57,477 bases of DNA from an uncultured Clostridium sp. (GCA_930990555.1 CAKNPW010000001.1:99007-156483); one strand, 5' to 3'; positions 24,654 through 34,880 are shown, counted from the first letter of the stretch. The notes: a model not told the origin generated them from the sequence alone. Translations and numbers: made by a program.

Positions 24654-27600
24654 TTAAAGTAATCTTAAATAATTTGTAGCTACAAAGCCCTTAACACCAT
24701 TGTCGAAAATTACTAAATCCCAAGTATATCCATTTGCTTGATATACTCCTTTTAATATTCTTGTGCCAGTTGTTCCATTTCCAAACATACCTAAACTAGA
24801 GAAACTTGTTCCTGGCCCGATTCTTACATTTACCTCTGTACTAGTTTGTATAGCTACTCTTTCGTTACAATTTGTTATATCATTTATAAATTGTAAATCT
24901 CCTTCATAACAATACCCTACTTTTCCAGATGGAAGTACAACTTTTTGCCATCCATTATCATATCTTTCTACAGATAACATTGTTGTTCCGTTTTGCAGAC
25001 TGTCTATTTCTGCATATTGCATTCCTGGTCCATCTCTAATTATTACTGAAGTATTAATTATTTGAACACTTTTTGGCCCTTGGTCGGTTACTAGTACTCC
25101 ACCATGTTCTGTTGGTCTTCCTGCTGGTTGTGCTGGCATATTTTCATATACTGGTATTATAAATTTAATTGTATTATCTAATGTTCCTGTATTTACATAT
25201 GAACTTCTAAAATTACGTGCCTCACTATATGCTGCTGATAAGTTCTGCATATATTGATGACTATAAAATCCTCCTGGACTTGCTGGATTTACATCAAATT
25301 TATTTAAATATAAAGTATTTTGATGTGCATCTAAATATTCTTGTTTAATAAAGGCTATTCCACCTTCTATACCTTTTTGCATAGTGTCCCAGCCATATTG
25401 TTTTGCTCGATCCAAAGCTGTTGCAACATCATTTCCGACTACTGCTCCAATATTAAATGGATTGAAATATTGTTTTCCGTCTCCACCATTCATGTATATT
25501 GTAGAAGAGCCATCTCTTCCTTGTTCTTGGAATAATCTAGCAATTATATAATATGGGTTTACATTCTGGCGTTCACAAGATACTCTAACATCTTCTGCAA
25601 AGTTATTTAGAAATGTTCCATTTACTTCATATTGTATAGATGTTAATGTTGCACCACTGTTATAATAATCTGTTAAATCTACAAATTGGAATACATCTGT
25701 ATCATTTAAGAAGTTCCTAGGATCCATAAAATATGCTATTCCATTATATGAAGCTTGTGCCCAATTACTGCTTACAATTGGGTTTGGTGCAATCCAAGCA
25801 CCTTTATATACATTTGTATCTACTAAATTAGCAGGATGTTTATTGCCATATTTATCTACTGAGTAATATTCGTATTCACCTTGAACAGCTGTATAAAAAT
25901 TAATACCTGTATATAACACCTCAAATTGCCAATTTGGATGTTTATTTTTTAATTCATATACCATTTCTTTAATCCCTGGATATTTATTTTCATCTATTAA
26001 AATACTTACATCCATAAATTGAAATAATTGTGCAATATTTCCATTTGATGTAGTTACTTGAATTTTATTTCCATTTTGATATAATGCATCTTTAACATCC
26101 ATATATAAGCCATTTGCTTTATTTATAATATTATATGCTCCTGTTCCATCAGGTATTACTCTCCATTTTTGTAAATCGTTTGACTCGTTTTTATCCTGCT
26201 GTTCTATTAGATTATTTTGCCCTACTTGTAATACTTTATCTGACAACTGTGAAATTATATAATAATATCCATTTTCATATTGAACTTTGAATTCTTCTTG
26301 TGCTTTAGCTACATATTGCCATAATTGTATATTAGCTCCATTTTGAGTTGATCCATCTTGTATATCAAAACCAAGACTATTGTTTAACTTTGTAGCTATC
26401 CTATAAATCCCATCATCTAGGTATCTTTCTGCTTTTGGTGTTTGTTTATATAAAATAAATTGCTGATTTGATGTGTTATTTTCGGTATTTACTTCTATAT
26501 TTGAACCATTTTGAGGTTCTCCGCTTATATTTAAATATAGGCTATTTAATTTTGAAATAAAACTATATGTTCCATTCTCGTTTTTTTGTAATATCCATTT
26601 TTGTGCATCAGTATTATTTTGTTCATATTGCCATACATTAGTTCCTGGAGCATATCCACCGTTTTGAACATCTAGTGCTTTTCCAGAATTTAGATTTACT
26701 ATTGTATATGATCCATCTGTATTATATTTAATATTAAATTGTTGCTGATAACTAGTTTCTCCAACCCAGTCCCATAATTGTAAATTTGCTCCATTATATC
26801 TGTAACCACAATCTATATCAAAAGATAATATTTCTTTTGATGAGGCTGCTATTCTATATGTTCCTTCTTCTATAGTATCGAACCCTTTAATTGATTGAAA
26901 TAAAAACTTTTGAGAATCAGTACCATTTTCTTCATACATTTGCAATTTTATTCCATTTGAAATATCACCATTTGGAATATCTATATAGTAATTATTACAT
27001 TTAGATATTAAAGAGTATGTGCCATCTCCATTGTCTTCTATAATCCATTTTTCTGTATCTGCTCCTGTCTCGGTTTGTTGTATAACTTTTACTCCATTAT
27101 AAACATCTGCATTTTCTACTGCTAATACTTTTCCTGTTATTTTTGAAGTTATTGTATAATAATTATCTGCTCCACATTTTATATCATATAATTGTTGTAG
27201 AGAATTTACATATTGCCATAATTGTATTTGAGCACCATCAGCATGGGAACCATCTGTTATATCAAATGCTTGGTTTGAATTTATTTTAGTTACAATTTTG
27301 TACGTACCATCTTCTAAAGTTTTTTCTGGTTGTATATCGTTTCTAATATTTAAGTAAAATTGCTGTGCTGTTGAGCTATCATTTTCACCCCATAATTGTG
27401 GCTTAACTCCATTATAACAATTCCAATCTGGCAAATCTATTGCTAAATTTCCGCACTTAGATATGATACTATATACGTTTTCAGCTTGTTTCTTTAATTG
27501 CCATAATTGTGTATCATCATTTCTTTCATCTTCTTGGGTTATATTACTTCCCCAATCTGGTACTATACTTTGAATACTTAAATATTTTCCTGTTAGTTTT

Positions 27601-28496
27601 GATTGTATTTTATAATATCCCTCTGAAACATAAATAAAATTAAATTTTTGTTGTTCTGCACCTACATATTGCCACAATTGTATTTTTGCACCATTTGCAT
27701 TAGAACCATCTGTTATATCAAATGAAATATTATTATTTATTACAGAAAATATTTCATATGTTCCTTCTTCGACATTTTTAGTTCCCTCTTCTATTTTGCT
27801 GAATATAAATTGTTGTGCAGTTGAATTAGCATTTTCGCCCCATAGCTGTGGCTTAACTCCATTATAACAATTCCAATCTGGTAGATCTATCGCTAAATTA
27901 TCACATTTTGATACAATACTATATACATTATCTCCTCTTTTCTTTAATTGCCATAATTGTGTATCATCTTCCTTTACATCCTCTTGAGTTACATTACTTC
28001 CCCAATCTGGAATTATACCTTGAACGCTTAAATATTTCCCTGTTTGCTTATTTTTTATTTTATAATACCCTTCTGATTGATATTCTAATATGAATTTCTG
28101 TTGATTAGCATGTATATTCTGCCATAATTGTATTTTTGCTCCATTTTGGTTCGAACCATCCGTTATATCAAACGCAATATTTGTATTTATTACAGACAAT
28201 ATTTCGTATGTTCCATCTTCTAAATATTGTTCACTTCTTAAAAAATTATTTTGTATATTTTGCGGTGCTTCTATATCTCCATTGTTTTCTTCTATTACTC
28301 CATTATCTTCTTCAGAGATTTCTTCTGTTATATTATTGTTTTCTTCTAAATTAATGTTATTATCGGTTGATATATCATTTGTCATAATTTCATTTAGAGT
28401 ATTTTCATTTATTATATTATTTTGAGCAAAAACAATATTACATATAACAACAGTAATTAAAAAACATATCCCCAATGTGACTTTAAGTTTATTCAT
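24654..28496 (-). CDS. Secreted five-trefoil ricin lectin with glucosaminidase and two SH3b domains
   Basis: The 1280-aa protein has a signal peptide (MNKLKVTLGICFLITVVICN) and an Asn/Glu-rich linker to about 85. Five ricin beta-trefoils follow, starting near 95, 245, 397, 545 and 696. An endo-beta-N-acetylglucosaminidase domain spans about 840-1120, with the probable catalytic Glu991 in IIARLFQEQGRDGSS and the FNPFNIGA and AYSEARNF motifs. Two bacterial SH3 domains lie near 1143-1205 and 1213-1280 (VIIRDGPG, VNVRIGPG). It should cleave the glycan strands of peptidoglycan. The trefoils are closely related to those of the ricin-M14 protein 2 kb downstream. The pair probably binds the same surface glycan. 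Confidence 0.9.
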   Translation of the reverse strand: MNKLKVTLGICFLITVVICNIVFAQNNIINENTLNEIMTNDISTDNNINLEENNNITEEISEEDNGVIEENNGDIEAPQNIQNNFLRSEQYLEDGTYEILSVINTNIAFDITDGSNQNGAKIQLWQNIHANQQKFILEYQSEGYYKIKNKQTGKYLSVQGIIPDWGSNVTQEDVKEDDTQLWQLKKRGDNVYSIVSKCDNLAIDLPDWNCYNGVKPQLWGENANSTAQQFIFSKIEEGTKNVEEGTYEIFSVINNNISFDITDGSNANGAKIQLWQYVGAEQQKFNFIYVSEGYYKIQSKLTGKYLSIQSIVPDWGSNITQEDERNDDTQLWQLKKQAENVYSIISKCGNLAIDLPDWNCYNGVKPQLWGENDSSTAQQFYLNIRNDIQPEKTLEDGTYKIVTKINSNQAFDITDGSHADGAQIQLWQYVNSLQQLYDIKCGADNYYTITSKITGKVLAVENADVYNGVKVIQQTETGADTEKWIIEDNGDGTYSLISKCNNYYIDIPNGDISNGIKLQMYEENGTDSQKFLFQSIKGFDTIEEGTYRIAASSKEILSFDIDCGYRYNGANLQLWDWVGETSYQQQFNIKYNTDGSYTIVNLNSGKALDVQNGGYAPGTNVWQYEQNNTDAQKWILQKNENGTYSFISKLNSLYLNISGEPQNGSNIEVNTENNTSNQQFILYKQTPKAERYLDDGIYRIATKLNNSLGFDIQDGSTQNGANIQLWQYVAKAQEEFKVQYENGYYYIISQLSDKVLQVGQNNLIEQQDKNESNDLQKWRVIPDGTGAYNIINKANGLYMDVKDALYQNGNKIQVTTSNGNIAQLFQFMDVSILIDENKYPGIKEMVYELKNKHPNWQFEVLYTGINFYTAVQGEYEYYSVDKYGNKHPANLVDTNVYKGAWIAPNPIVSSNWAQASYNGIAYFMDPRNFLNDTDVFQFVDLTDYYNSGATLTSIQYEVNGTFLNNFAEDVRVSCERQNVNPYYIIARLFQEQGRDGSSTIYMNGGDGKQYFNPFNIGAVVGNDVATALDRAKQYGWDTMQKGIEGGIAFIKQEYLDAHQNTLYLNKFDVNPASPGGFYSHQYMQNLSAAYSEARNFRSSYVNTGTLDNTIKFIIPVYENMPAQPAGRPTEHGGVLVTDQGPKSVQIINTSVIIRDGPGMQYAEIDSLQNGTTMLSVERYDNGWQKVVLPSGKVGYCYEGDLQFINDITNCNERVAIQTSTEVNVRIGPGTSFSSLGMFGNGTTGTRILKGVYQANGYTWDLVIFDNGVKGFVATNYLRLL
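27327..28214 (-). repeat. Two tandem near-identical ~450-bp ricin units
   Basis: Residues 95-390 of the ricin-glucosaminidase protein are two units that share LAIDLPDWNCYNGVKPQLWG and QEDxxxDDTQLWQLKK and are very similar in DNA. They also resemble the 21007-22359 units. Confidence 0.8.
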
Positions 28497-28528
28497 TTGC
28501 TCCTCCTTTTATAGATTTTCTATTAGTC

Positions 28529-29479
28529 CTAAATATTATCATTATTTTCTCTTTTTCCATTATATTCATTTACTAAATATAGTGGCCTATTTTTTGATTC
28601 ATTAAATATTCTTCCTAAATATTCTCCAATTATTCCAAACAACATAATTTGTATTCCAGAAAAAAACAATATTAATAAAATTGTTGCTTGAAAAGCTTGT
28701 ATTGCTGTACTTGTAACAATTGCTTTTATAATAACATATATAAAATATATTACTAATGCTACAAAAGTTGGTATACACAAATATGTTGATATTCTTAATG
28801 GAGATGTTGTAAATGATGTAATTCCATCTATTGCCAAATCTACTAATTTTTTATAATTCCACTTTGTTTTACCTGCGACTCTAGGATCTCTGTCATATAA
28901 AATTTCCTTTTTCTTATATCCTATCCAGCTAAACATACTTTTAGAGCATCTTTGTGATTCTCTCATTTTCATTAAAGCATTTACACATCTTCTATCTAAC
29001 AGCCTAAAATCCCCTGTATCTTTTTGTATAGGCACATTTGTTAAACTTTGTAATACTTTATAATACATTTTCGATGTAAATTTTTTAAACCAAGTTTCTC
29101 CTTTTCTGCTTTTTCTTCTTGCATATACATCGTCATATCCTTCTTCCCAGTATTTTAACATTTCTGGGATTAATTCTGGTGGATCTTGTAAATCTGCATC
29201 TATAATTATTACACAATCACCTGTTGAATAATCAAAACCTGCAATCATCGCAGTTTCTTTGCCAAAATTTCTTGAAAAATCGACATAACTAATTCTACTA
29301 TCTTCTTCTCTCCATTTTTTGATTAATTCTAATGTTTTATCTGAACTTCCATCATTAATTAATAGTATCTCAAATTCATAATCTTTTATTTTATTGATTA
29401 ATTCTTCTACTCTTTTTTTCAAAAAAGGAATTGATTCTTCTTCATTATATGCGGGTATTAAAATTGTTACCTTTTTCAT
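28529..29479 (-). CDS. GtrB-like polyprenyl-phosphate glycosyltransferase (GT2)
   Basis: The 316-aa protein has the full GtrB pattern: ILIPAYNEEESIPFL, LINDGSSDKTLELI, VDFSRNFGKETAMIAGF, IIDADLQDPPELIPEML, ARRKSRKGETWFK, TGDFRLLDRR and FSWIGYKKKEI. Two membrane helices lie near 232-300. It lies seven bases after the GtrA-DUF6020 gene. GtrB loads undecaprenyl phosphate with a sugar and GtrA-like proteins are linked to its flipping, so the two probably work together. It is strongly similar to the product of 14512-15468 but is divergent enough to serve a different sugar. Confidence 0.92.
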   Translation of the reverse strand: MKKVTILIPAYNEEESIPFLKKRVEELINKIKDYEFEILLINDGSSDKTLELIKKWREEDSRISYVDFSRNFGKETAMIAGFDYSTGDCVIIIDADLQDPPELIPEMLKYWEEGYDDVYARRKSRKGETWFKKFTSKMYYKVLQSLTNVPIQKDTGDFRLLDRRCVNALMKMRESQRCSKSMFSWIGYKKKEILYDRDPRVAGKTKWNYKKLVDLAIDGITSFTTSPLRISTYLCIPTFVALVIYFIYVIIKAIVTSTAIQAFQATILLILFFSGIQIMLFGIIGEYLGRIFNESKNRPLYLVNEYNGKRENNDNI

Positions 29480-29485
29480 TATTTA

Positions 29486-31825
29486 TCACTTCTTTTCTTT
29501 ATCTTTTTGAATATTTTGTTTTGAAAACATAATTATACCAATATATAATGGCATTATTAGTAGCATTGTATATACATATCTTAATTCTACTACTGGACCT
29601 GCAACAGATGTTAACCATAACCATAAAATTGGTAATAATGCAACTATCAAGTTATATTTTTTAGTATATATGCAATATGTTGCACAAGCTAATAACATCC
29701 AAAAATATAATCCTATACTAGAAATAAACATTGAAAATACTGGTAATGTTTTCATTGTAATATTGTTGTTTATACTGTTTATATATGTTAAATCTGATTT
29801 TCTATCTAAATGTATATCATATTTTTCAGAATTTGATACGTTTGGAATTTCTTTATCAGTTTCATCTCCTGGATATATTGCAGATACAGGATTGTCCAAA
29901 ACACCTTCTGTCTCTTCGATAAAATTTGGTGTTCCCCAAATATTATAACTATTTGGTGCATAATAACCATATGTATTAAATAATAATGCAGAAATAGTAT
30001 GGCCAGGATATTTTAATGCAAAATGAAAGTATAACTTTACTAAAGATATTTTATCTTGTTTTATTTGTTCTTCTGAAAAATCTGCTTTAATATTGTCAGA
30101 TAATAAAGGATCATATCTTTCACTCATTTTTTCATATGAATTTGGTATATACTTATAAATGTTTTCTTTTTCTTCTTGTGATAAATTATTATATTCATAT
30201 TTTACTATTCTAGCCAATTGTTGCATTGGTATACTAAACATTTCAGCTGTTCTTCCTGGAATTATTCCTATTGCATTAAATATTGGACCTTGTATTATAA
30301 AATATGCAATTATTGGTATTATAAATGTTGCAAAAGTTGCTTTTCTACATCCTTTGCATACTATTAATATAAAAGGTACAGTTAATAATAAAACATATAT
30401 TCCATTATGTCTGAATAGTGTAGATATTAATAATAGTATTCCATATAATATAGGTTTCCAATTTTTATCGAAGAATTTCTTCTTTTCGATAATAATTTCT
30501 ACTAATCCAATAATTACTAAAATTAATAATAATGAAAATATTAAGCTTTTTTCTACTCTTATAACATACATTCCTATTAATGGATTGAATAGTAATAGTA
30601 AAAATGTTATAATCCTCCACTTAAGATTTACATTTTTCTTTGCCAAATAATATAACATAAATGATAAAACTAAACTTGTTAAAACCATTTGCACTATTAT
30701 ATAAAGAGCTATGCCTGCATTACCTGTTCCAAATATAGCTTTTCCTAAATTCCAAATTCCTCCAAAAAATAGTGTATATAAAACAGGATTATAATTAGCA
30801 TATTTTCTAAATCCAACAATCTGTTCTAAAGAATTAACTGCATCATATTGTATTAAACCTGGATAGTAATATAAAAAGTAAGGAATATATGATATAAAAA
30901 ATATTAATGCTATAACAAAAAAGGATTTTTTATTAGCAGTAAAAAATTTATATTCTTTACTTTTTTCTCCCCATGCTTTACTTACTGCTGGAATCTTGTT
31001 AAATAAAACTACTAGTCCACTATTAAACAATATAAAATATGTAAATATTTTTATAATTATATATAAGACAAATTTCTTTGAATTCGGCATTGTTGTACTA
31101 AAATAAGTATTTCCTAAATCGCCTAATAAATAACAAACTGCAAATATAAATGCTAGTATAGAAGTACATCTCCATAATCTTTTATCTTTAATTTTAAAAC
31201 TATAATATAGCAATATAGCAACTCCAGCTGTTTCAATTAAATAAAAAATTGTATAATCACTTGAATTAAATCCCAAGAAATTTGTATCCTTTACAAATCC
31301 AATATTCATTCCTAGAGCAATAAATATTGTTAATACAAATATAATAACATTTATATATTTATTAATAACTGCTGTTATTTTTTTCATTCCACTTTCCCCT
31401 TTGCTATTATCCTTAGTAAATACAAAAAATTTGCTAAAAAAGAAATTAAGTATAACTACTATAACTGTCAAGGCTAATTTAACAGGCATAAATGGTAATT
31501 GCATATGGCTATATAATATTATTACTCCACCTTGCTCTATTATCATAGTCACAGCTCTACCTAAGATAAATTTTACAAATTCATCAATATTTTCTTTAAA
31601 TCCTTTTGCTTTAGTATTAAAAACCCATTTTCTATTTGTAAAGTATGCAAATAGCACTGCTGCAATAATTCCAATTGCACTGGCCCATGCACCATCTACT
31701 TTAAAATAAGCATTTAATATAAAAGAAACTAATAAATTTACAATTGTCGTTAATATTCCAAAAATTAAATAAGCGATAACCTCTTTAGTTAAATATTTTT
31801 TTGTTATTTCCTTTATTTTTTCCAT
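29486..31825 (-). CDS. GtrA-like flippase domain fused to DUF6020-type membrane protein
   Basis: The 779-aa protein starts with a four-helix GtrA-like domain of about 145 residues (AYLIFGILTTIVNLLVSFIL, YFTNRKWVFNTKAKG, FFFSKFFVFTKD). A polytopic part with about 12 helices follows, resembling DUF6020 (SYIPYFLYYYPGLIQYDAVN, then VLYTLFFGGIWNLGK). DUF6020 proteins look like GT-C transferases. The fusion could join translocation of a lipid-linked sugar to its transfer, with GtrB encoded just downstream. The extracytoplasmic stretch around 600-690 has the tyrosine- and asparagine-rich YGYYAPNSYNIWG. Family names rest on recall; helix counts are approximate. Confidence 0.75.
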   Translation of the reverse strand: MEKIKEITKKYLTKEVIAYLIFGILTTIVNLLVSFILNAYFKVDGAWASAIGIIAAVLFAYFTNRKWVFNTKAKGFKENIDEFVKFILGRAVTMIIEQGGVIILYSHMQLPFMPVKLALTVIVVILNFFFSKFFVFTKDNSKGESGMKKITAVINKYINVIIFVLTIFIALGMNIGFVKDTNFLGFNSSDYTIFYLIETAGVAILLYYSFKIKDKRLWRCTSILAFIFAVCYLLGDLGNTYFSTTMPNSKKFVLYIIIKIFTYFILFNSGLVVLFNKIPAVSKAWGEKSKEYKFFTANKKSFFVIALIFFISYIPYFLYYYPGLIQYDAVNSLEQIVGFRKYANYNPVLYTLFFGGIWNLGKAIFGTGNAGIALYIIVQMVLTSLVLSFMLYYLAKKNVNLKWRIITFLLLLFNPLIGMYVIRVEKSLIFSLLLILVIIGLVEIIIEKKKFFDKNWKPILYGILLLISTLFRHNGIYVLLLTVPFILIVCKGCRKATFATFIIPIIAYFIIQGPIFNAIGIIPGRTAEMFSIPMQQLARIVKYEYNNLSQEEKENIYKYIPNSYEKMSERYDPLLSDNIKADFSEEQIKQDKISLVKLYFHFALKYPGHTISALLFNTYGYYAPNSYNIWGTPNFIEETEGVLDNPVSAIYPGDETDKEIPNVSNSEKYDIHLDRKSDLTYINSINNNITMKTLPVFSMFISSIGLYFWMLLACATYCIYTKKYNLIVALLPILWLWLTSVAGPVVELRYVYTMLLIMPLYIGIIMFSKQNIQKDKEKK

Positions 31826-31826
31826 T

Positions 31827-34088
31827 TTACTTTCCTTTCATTTTATGTACAACTTTTACAAAACCTCTCCAAAAAGGAATTTTCCAAAGTTTTTCTTTAA
31901 GTAATTCGTGTTTATAATTTAAGCCAGTTAAAGAATATGGTCGTCCATATACCTTTTTTTCATATTCTGTACATTCCCAATTATATTCTATTTGGTCATT
32001 CATCATATTGATTGTAATTAATTCTTTAGTTACGTTAATATTATTTGATAAATCTTTTCCATTATTTATTTTATCTTTATTAGGTTTTTGTACTGTGTTT
32101 TCTATAATACTATCCATTTCTGTTATCATATTTTTTATAGTAAATTTTTCTAAAATTCTTTGTCTACATTTACTCTTATATTGTTCTAAATTTTTCAATA
32201 CTTTTTCGATTGCTTCTACATATGCATCTATCTCACTGTCTTTATAATCTTCACTATATATATCTTTTTCATTTTGCATGCAAGGTACTATAACTCCTAC
32301 CTCTTCACTAATTAATTCTTTTTGTCCACCTACATCACTAGAAATTACTGGTACCCCCATACTTAATGACTCATATGCAGTTAGAGCTAACCCTTCTTTT
32401 ATTGAACAATTAATTGTTAAATCACTTATTTTATATATTTCCTCTGTATTTTCTATATTTCCTAAAAATAAAATATTTTCAGTTAGCCCTAATTTATTTG
32501 CTTTTGTTTTCATTTTTGCTAACAAGTTTCCGCTACCAACTACTAAAACTTTAAAATCATTTCTTTTTTCTTTTAATTTCTTTACAATTTCCAATAATAA
32601 CATTGGTCTTTTTTGTTCAGATATTCTACAAATATAACTAAAAATGTATTTCTTATCATTTACTACATTATATTTTTCTAATACTTCCTCTTTTTTGTAT
32701 TTTTCTGGATTAAATTCATCCTCATCAACACCAATATATACTGTTTGTATTTCATCTTCATTTCGTCCAAAATAATTACATAAAATCTTTTTACTATTTT
32801 CATTACATACTAATGTTTTATCTAATACAGAACTTACCATTGTAGAATATCTTGAATAGCCTCCGTTCCTATTATACCATTCTTCCATATGCACATAATC
32901 TATTATTGGTATGTTTGTATTATTTGCTTTTAAATAAGGCAAAATACTATATCCAAATTTGCTATTTGAATTTAATACAACATTTATATTTTCTTTTTTT
33001 ATAATATAATTAACAAACGCGAGCCAGAATTTCTGGTTCAAAAATGATGTTAAATCATATACCGTTGCATATTTTTCAAAATCCTGTCTTAACGTGTTTT
33101 TGTTTGGTTCTGTTGTTAATACAGTTATATTGTACTTTTCCTTATCTAATCCTTTTACTAAGTTTAAATTAAATCTATCTGCTCCTCCTGTTATAAGCCA
33201 AGGTACAATAAACAATAAATTTATCTTTCTACTTTTTTCTCGTAACTCTGGTTGTACAATAGTTTCAACCTTATCTAAAAGTAAATCGTAATTATAGTCT
33301 TGCTTAGGATATTGTATAGCAACTACTGGCTTAGTAATTTTACTTGCTGTTTCATTTATTATCTCCAAAGCTCTATTTCTATTATCTTTTGACTTTTTCA
33401 ATTCTCCAGTTTTTTTTCTTCTATACCATTGTCCATAATAGCTCATGTGTACAGGATATTTTCCTATAGAAATTAATTTAAGCCAAAAATTCCAATCTTC
33501 ATTTACAGCTTTTTCTCTTAGTCCATATCCACCAACAGCGTTAAAATCCGTTTTCCTAACCATAGCTGCAGAAACCAGTTCATTTTCTTTTTTCATTTTT
33601 TCAGAGTCAAACCATTTATTCCAAGTATAATCATCTGCATCAAAGCCAATTGAATCTGAATATACCCAAGCAGCATCATTATTGGTTTCTAAAGTCCAAT
33701 ATGCACATTCTAAATATGTTGGTTCTAATAAATCATCAGAATCTAAAAACATTAAATATTTAGCATTTTCTTGTGATTTTGAGGCTCCATAATCCCTTGT
33801 GGCAGATAACCCTTCATTTTCCTTATGAAATACTTTTATTCTTTTATCCTGTTTCGCAACTTCGTCTAATTTTTTTAAAGATTCTTCATCTTTAGAGCCA
33901 TCATCTATAATTAATATTTCATAATATGGAAAAGTTTGATTTAAAACTGAATTAACTGATTGTTCTATATAAGCTTTATCATTATAAAATGGTATGACAA
34001 CAGAGATTACAGGCTCTTTGTTCTTGTAATCTCTGTTGTCTAATCTTATTCTTCCTGGTTCTAATGAGAAATCATAATCTTCCTTCAT
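31827..34088 (-). CDS. GT2-GT4 fusion glycosyltransferase
   Basis: The ATG at 34088 (MKEDYDFSLEPGRIRL) has AGGAGAG eight bases upstream; a GTG at 34097 would touch that site. The 753-aa protein has a GT2 domain at about 25-260 (SVVIPFYNDKAYIEQSVN, LIIDDGSKDE, LMFLDSDDLLEP). A GT4 domain at about 285-640 follows (FIVPWLITGGADRFNLNLVK, KRPMLLLEIVKKL, and the EGLALTAYE E-x7-E motif). A short helical tail ends in KVVHKMKGK. Two active sites on one chain suggest alternating addition of two sugars during chain synthesis. It sits directly downstream of the ABC exporter, as in ABC-dependent polysaccharide loci. Confidence 0.88.
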   Translation of the reverse strand: MKEDYDFSLEPGRIRLDNRDYKNKEPVISVVIPFYNDKAYIEQSVNSVLNQTFPYYEILIIDDGSKDEESLKKLDEVAKQDKRIKVFHKENEGLSATRDYGASKSQENAKYLMFLDSDDLLEPTYLECAYWTLETNNDAAWVYSDSIGFDADDYTWNKWFDSEKMKKENELVSAAMVRKTDFNAVGGYGLREKAVNEDWNFWLKLISIGKYPVHMSYYGQWYRRKKTGELKKSKDNRNRALEIINETASKITKPVVAIQYPKQDYNYDLLLDKVETIVQPELREKSRKINLLFIVPWLITGGADRFNLNLVKGLDKEKYNITVLTTEPNKNTLRQDFEKYATVYDLTSFLNQKFWLAFVNYIIKKENINVVLNSNSKFGYSILPYLKANNTNIPIIDYVHMEEWYNRNGGYSRYSTMVSSVLDKTLVCNENSKKILCNYFGRNEDEIQTVYIGVDEDEFNPEKYKKEEVLEKYNVVNDKKYIFSYICRISEQKRPMLLLEIVKKLKEKRNDFKVLVVGSGNLLAKMKTKANKLGLTENILFLGNIENTEEIYKISDLTINCSIKEGLALTAYESLSMGVPVISSDVGGQKELISEEVGVIVPCMQNEKDIYSEDYKDSEIDAYVEAIEKVLKNLEQYKSKCRQRILEKFTIKNMITEMDSIIENTVQKPNKDKINNGKDLSNNINVTKELITINMMNDQIEYNWECTEYEKKVYGRPYSLTGLNYKHELLKEKLWKIPFWRGFVKVVHKMKGK

Positions 34089-34106
34089 TAAAGCCACTCT
34101 CCTTTT

Positions 34107-34880
34107 TTACAATTCTTCAGCAAATCTTTTTTGTAGTTTATTAAATAATAAATATCCTACTACACATAGTACTACACTTATTAATAGTGTCATTCCCAAT
34201 GTCATAAAATCTGGTTGTTGTTGGTAATAGAAAATTGATCTATACCCATCTATTATAAAAGTCATTGGATTTAATCTTAATATCCATTGATAACTCTCTG
34301 GTATAATATTGGTTGCATACACTATTGGGGTTGCATAAAATAATAGTTGCAATGCAATTCCAATAAAATGTTGTAAATCTCTAAAATATACTGTAATGCT
34401 TGATACAAATAGTGATATACCTATTAACAAAACATATTGTACTAATAATATAAGTGGGTAAAATACAACATACCATGTTAGTCCCATTCCACTACCTAGT
34501 ACAAATGCTAATATAATAATTGTTGAAATTACAAAATTCACGGCTTCACTTGTTACTACTGATATTGGTAAAATTTCTCTTGGGAAATATACTTTTTTTA
34601 GTATGTTTCCATTTTCTATCATTGTAAAAGACGATCTAGAAATCGCTGTAGAAAAGAAATTCCATGGAATTAAACCACAACATACAAATACCGTATAATT
34701 TTCCATATTACTTCTCATTATAAGTGGAAAAACTATGGCATACACAGCTATTTGAAGTAATGGATAAAGAAAAGACCATAAAACTCCTAATACCGAATTT
34801 TTATATTTTCCACCAACATCTTTTTTTATGCTAGATTTTAATAATTCTCTATATTCATATAAGTTCTTAAAAACTTTCAT
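34107..34880 (-). CDS. Polysaccharide ABC exporter permease (Wzm/TagG-like)
   Basis: The 257-aa ABC-2 permease has six membrane helices and the family's N-terminal amphipathic segment (LLKSSIKKDVGGKYKNSVLG, then VLWSFLYPLLQ). PWNFFSTAI, KKVYFPREILPIS and YFRDLQHFIGIALQLLFYATPIVY are typical of Wzm/TagG/RfbA proteins, which export polyprenyl-linked polysaccharide or teichoic acid. The ATP-binding gene lies 13 bp upstream. Together they are the only evident exporter in the window and should carry the finished chain across the membrane. Confidence 0.93.
   Translation of the reverse strand: MKVFKNLYEYRELLKSSIKKDVGGKYKNSVLGVLWSFLYPLLQIAVYAIVFPLIMRSNMENYTVFVCCGLIPWNFFSTAISRSSFTMIENGNILKKVYFPREILPISVVTSEAVNFVISTIIILAFVLGSGMGLTWYVVFYPLILLVQYVLLIGISLFVSSITVYFRDLQHFIGIALQLLFYATPIVYATNIIPESYQWILRLNPMTFIIDGYRSIFYYQQQPDFMTLGMTLLISVVLCVVGYLLFNKLQKRFAEEL

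Noticed and set aside
18970..28214. Regularly spaced repeated DNA, at first suggestive of a repeat array such as CRISPR
   Set aside because: The period is about 450 bp and the repeats are in-frame codons of ricin beta-trefoil domains; there are no short repeats with unique spacers.
30159..30650. 163-codon plus-strand frame opposite the GtrA-DUF6020 gene
   Set aside because: It mirrors a hydrophobic coding region on the other strand and has no ribosome binding site or promoter.
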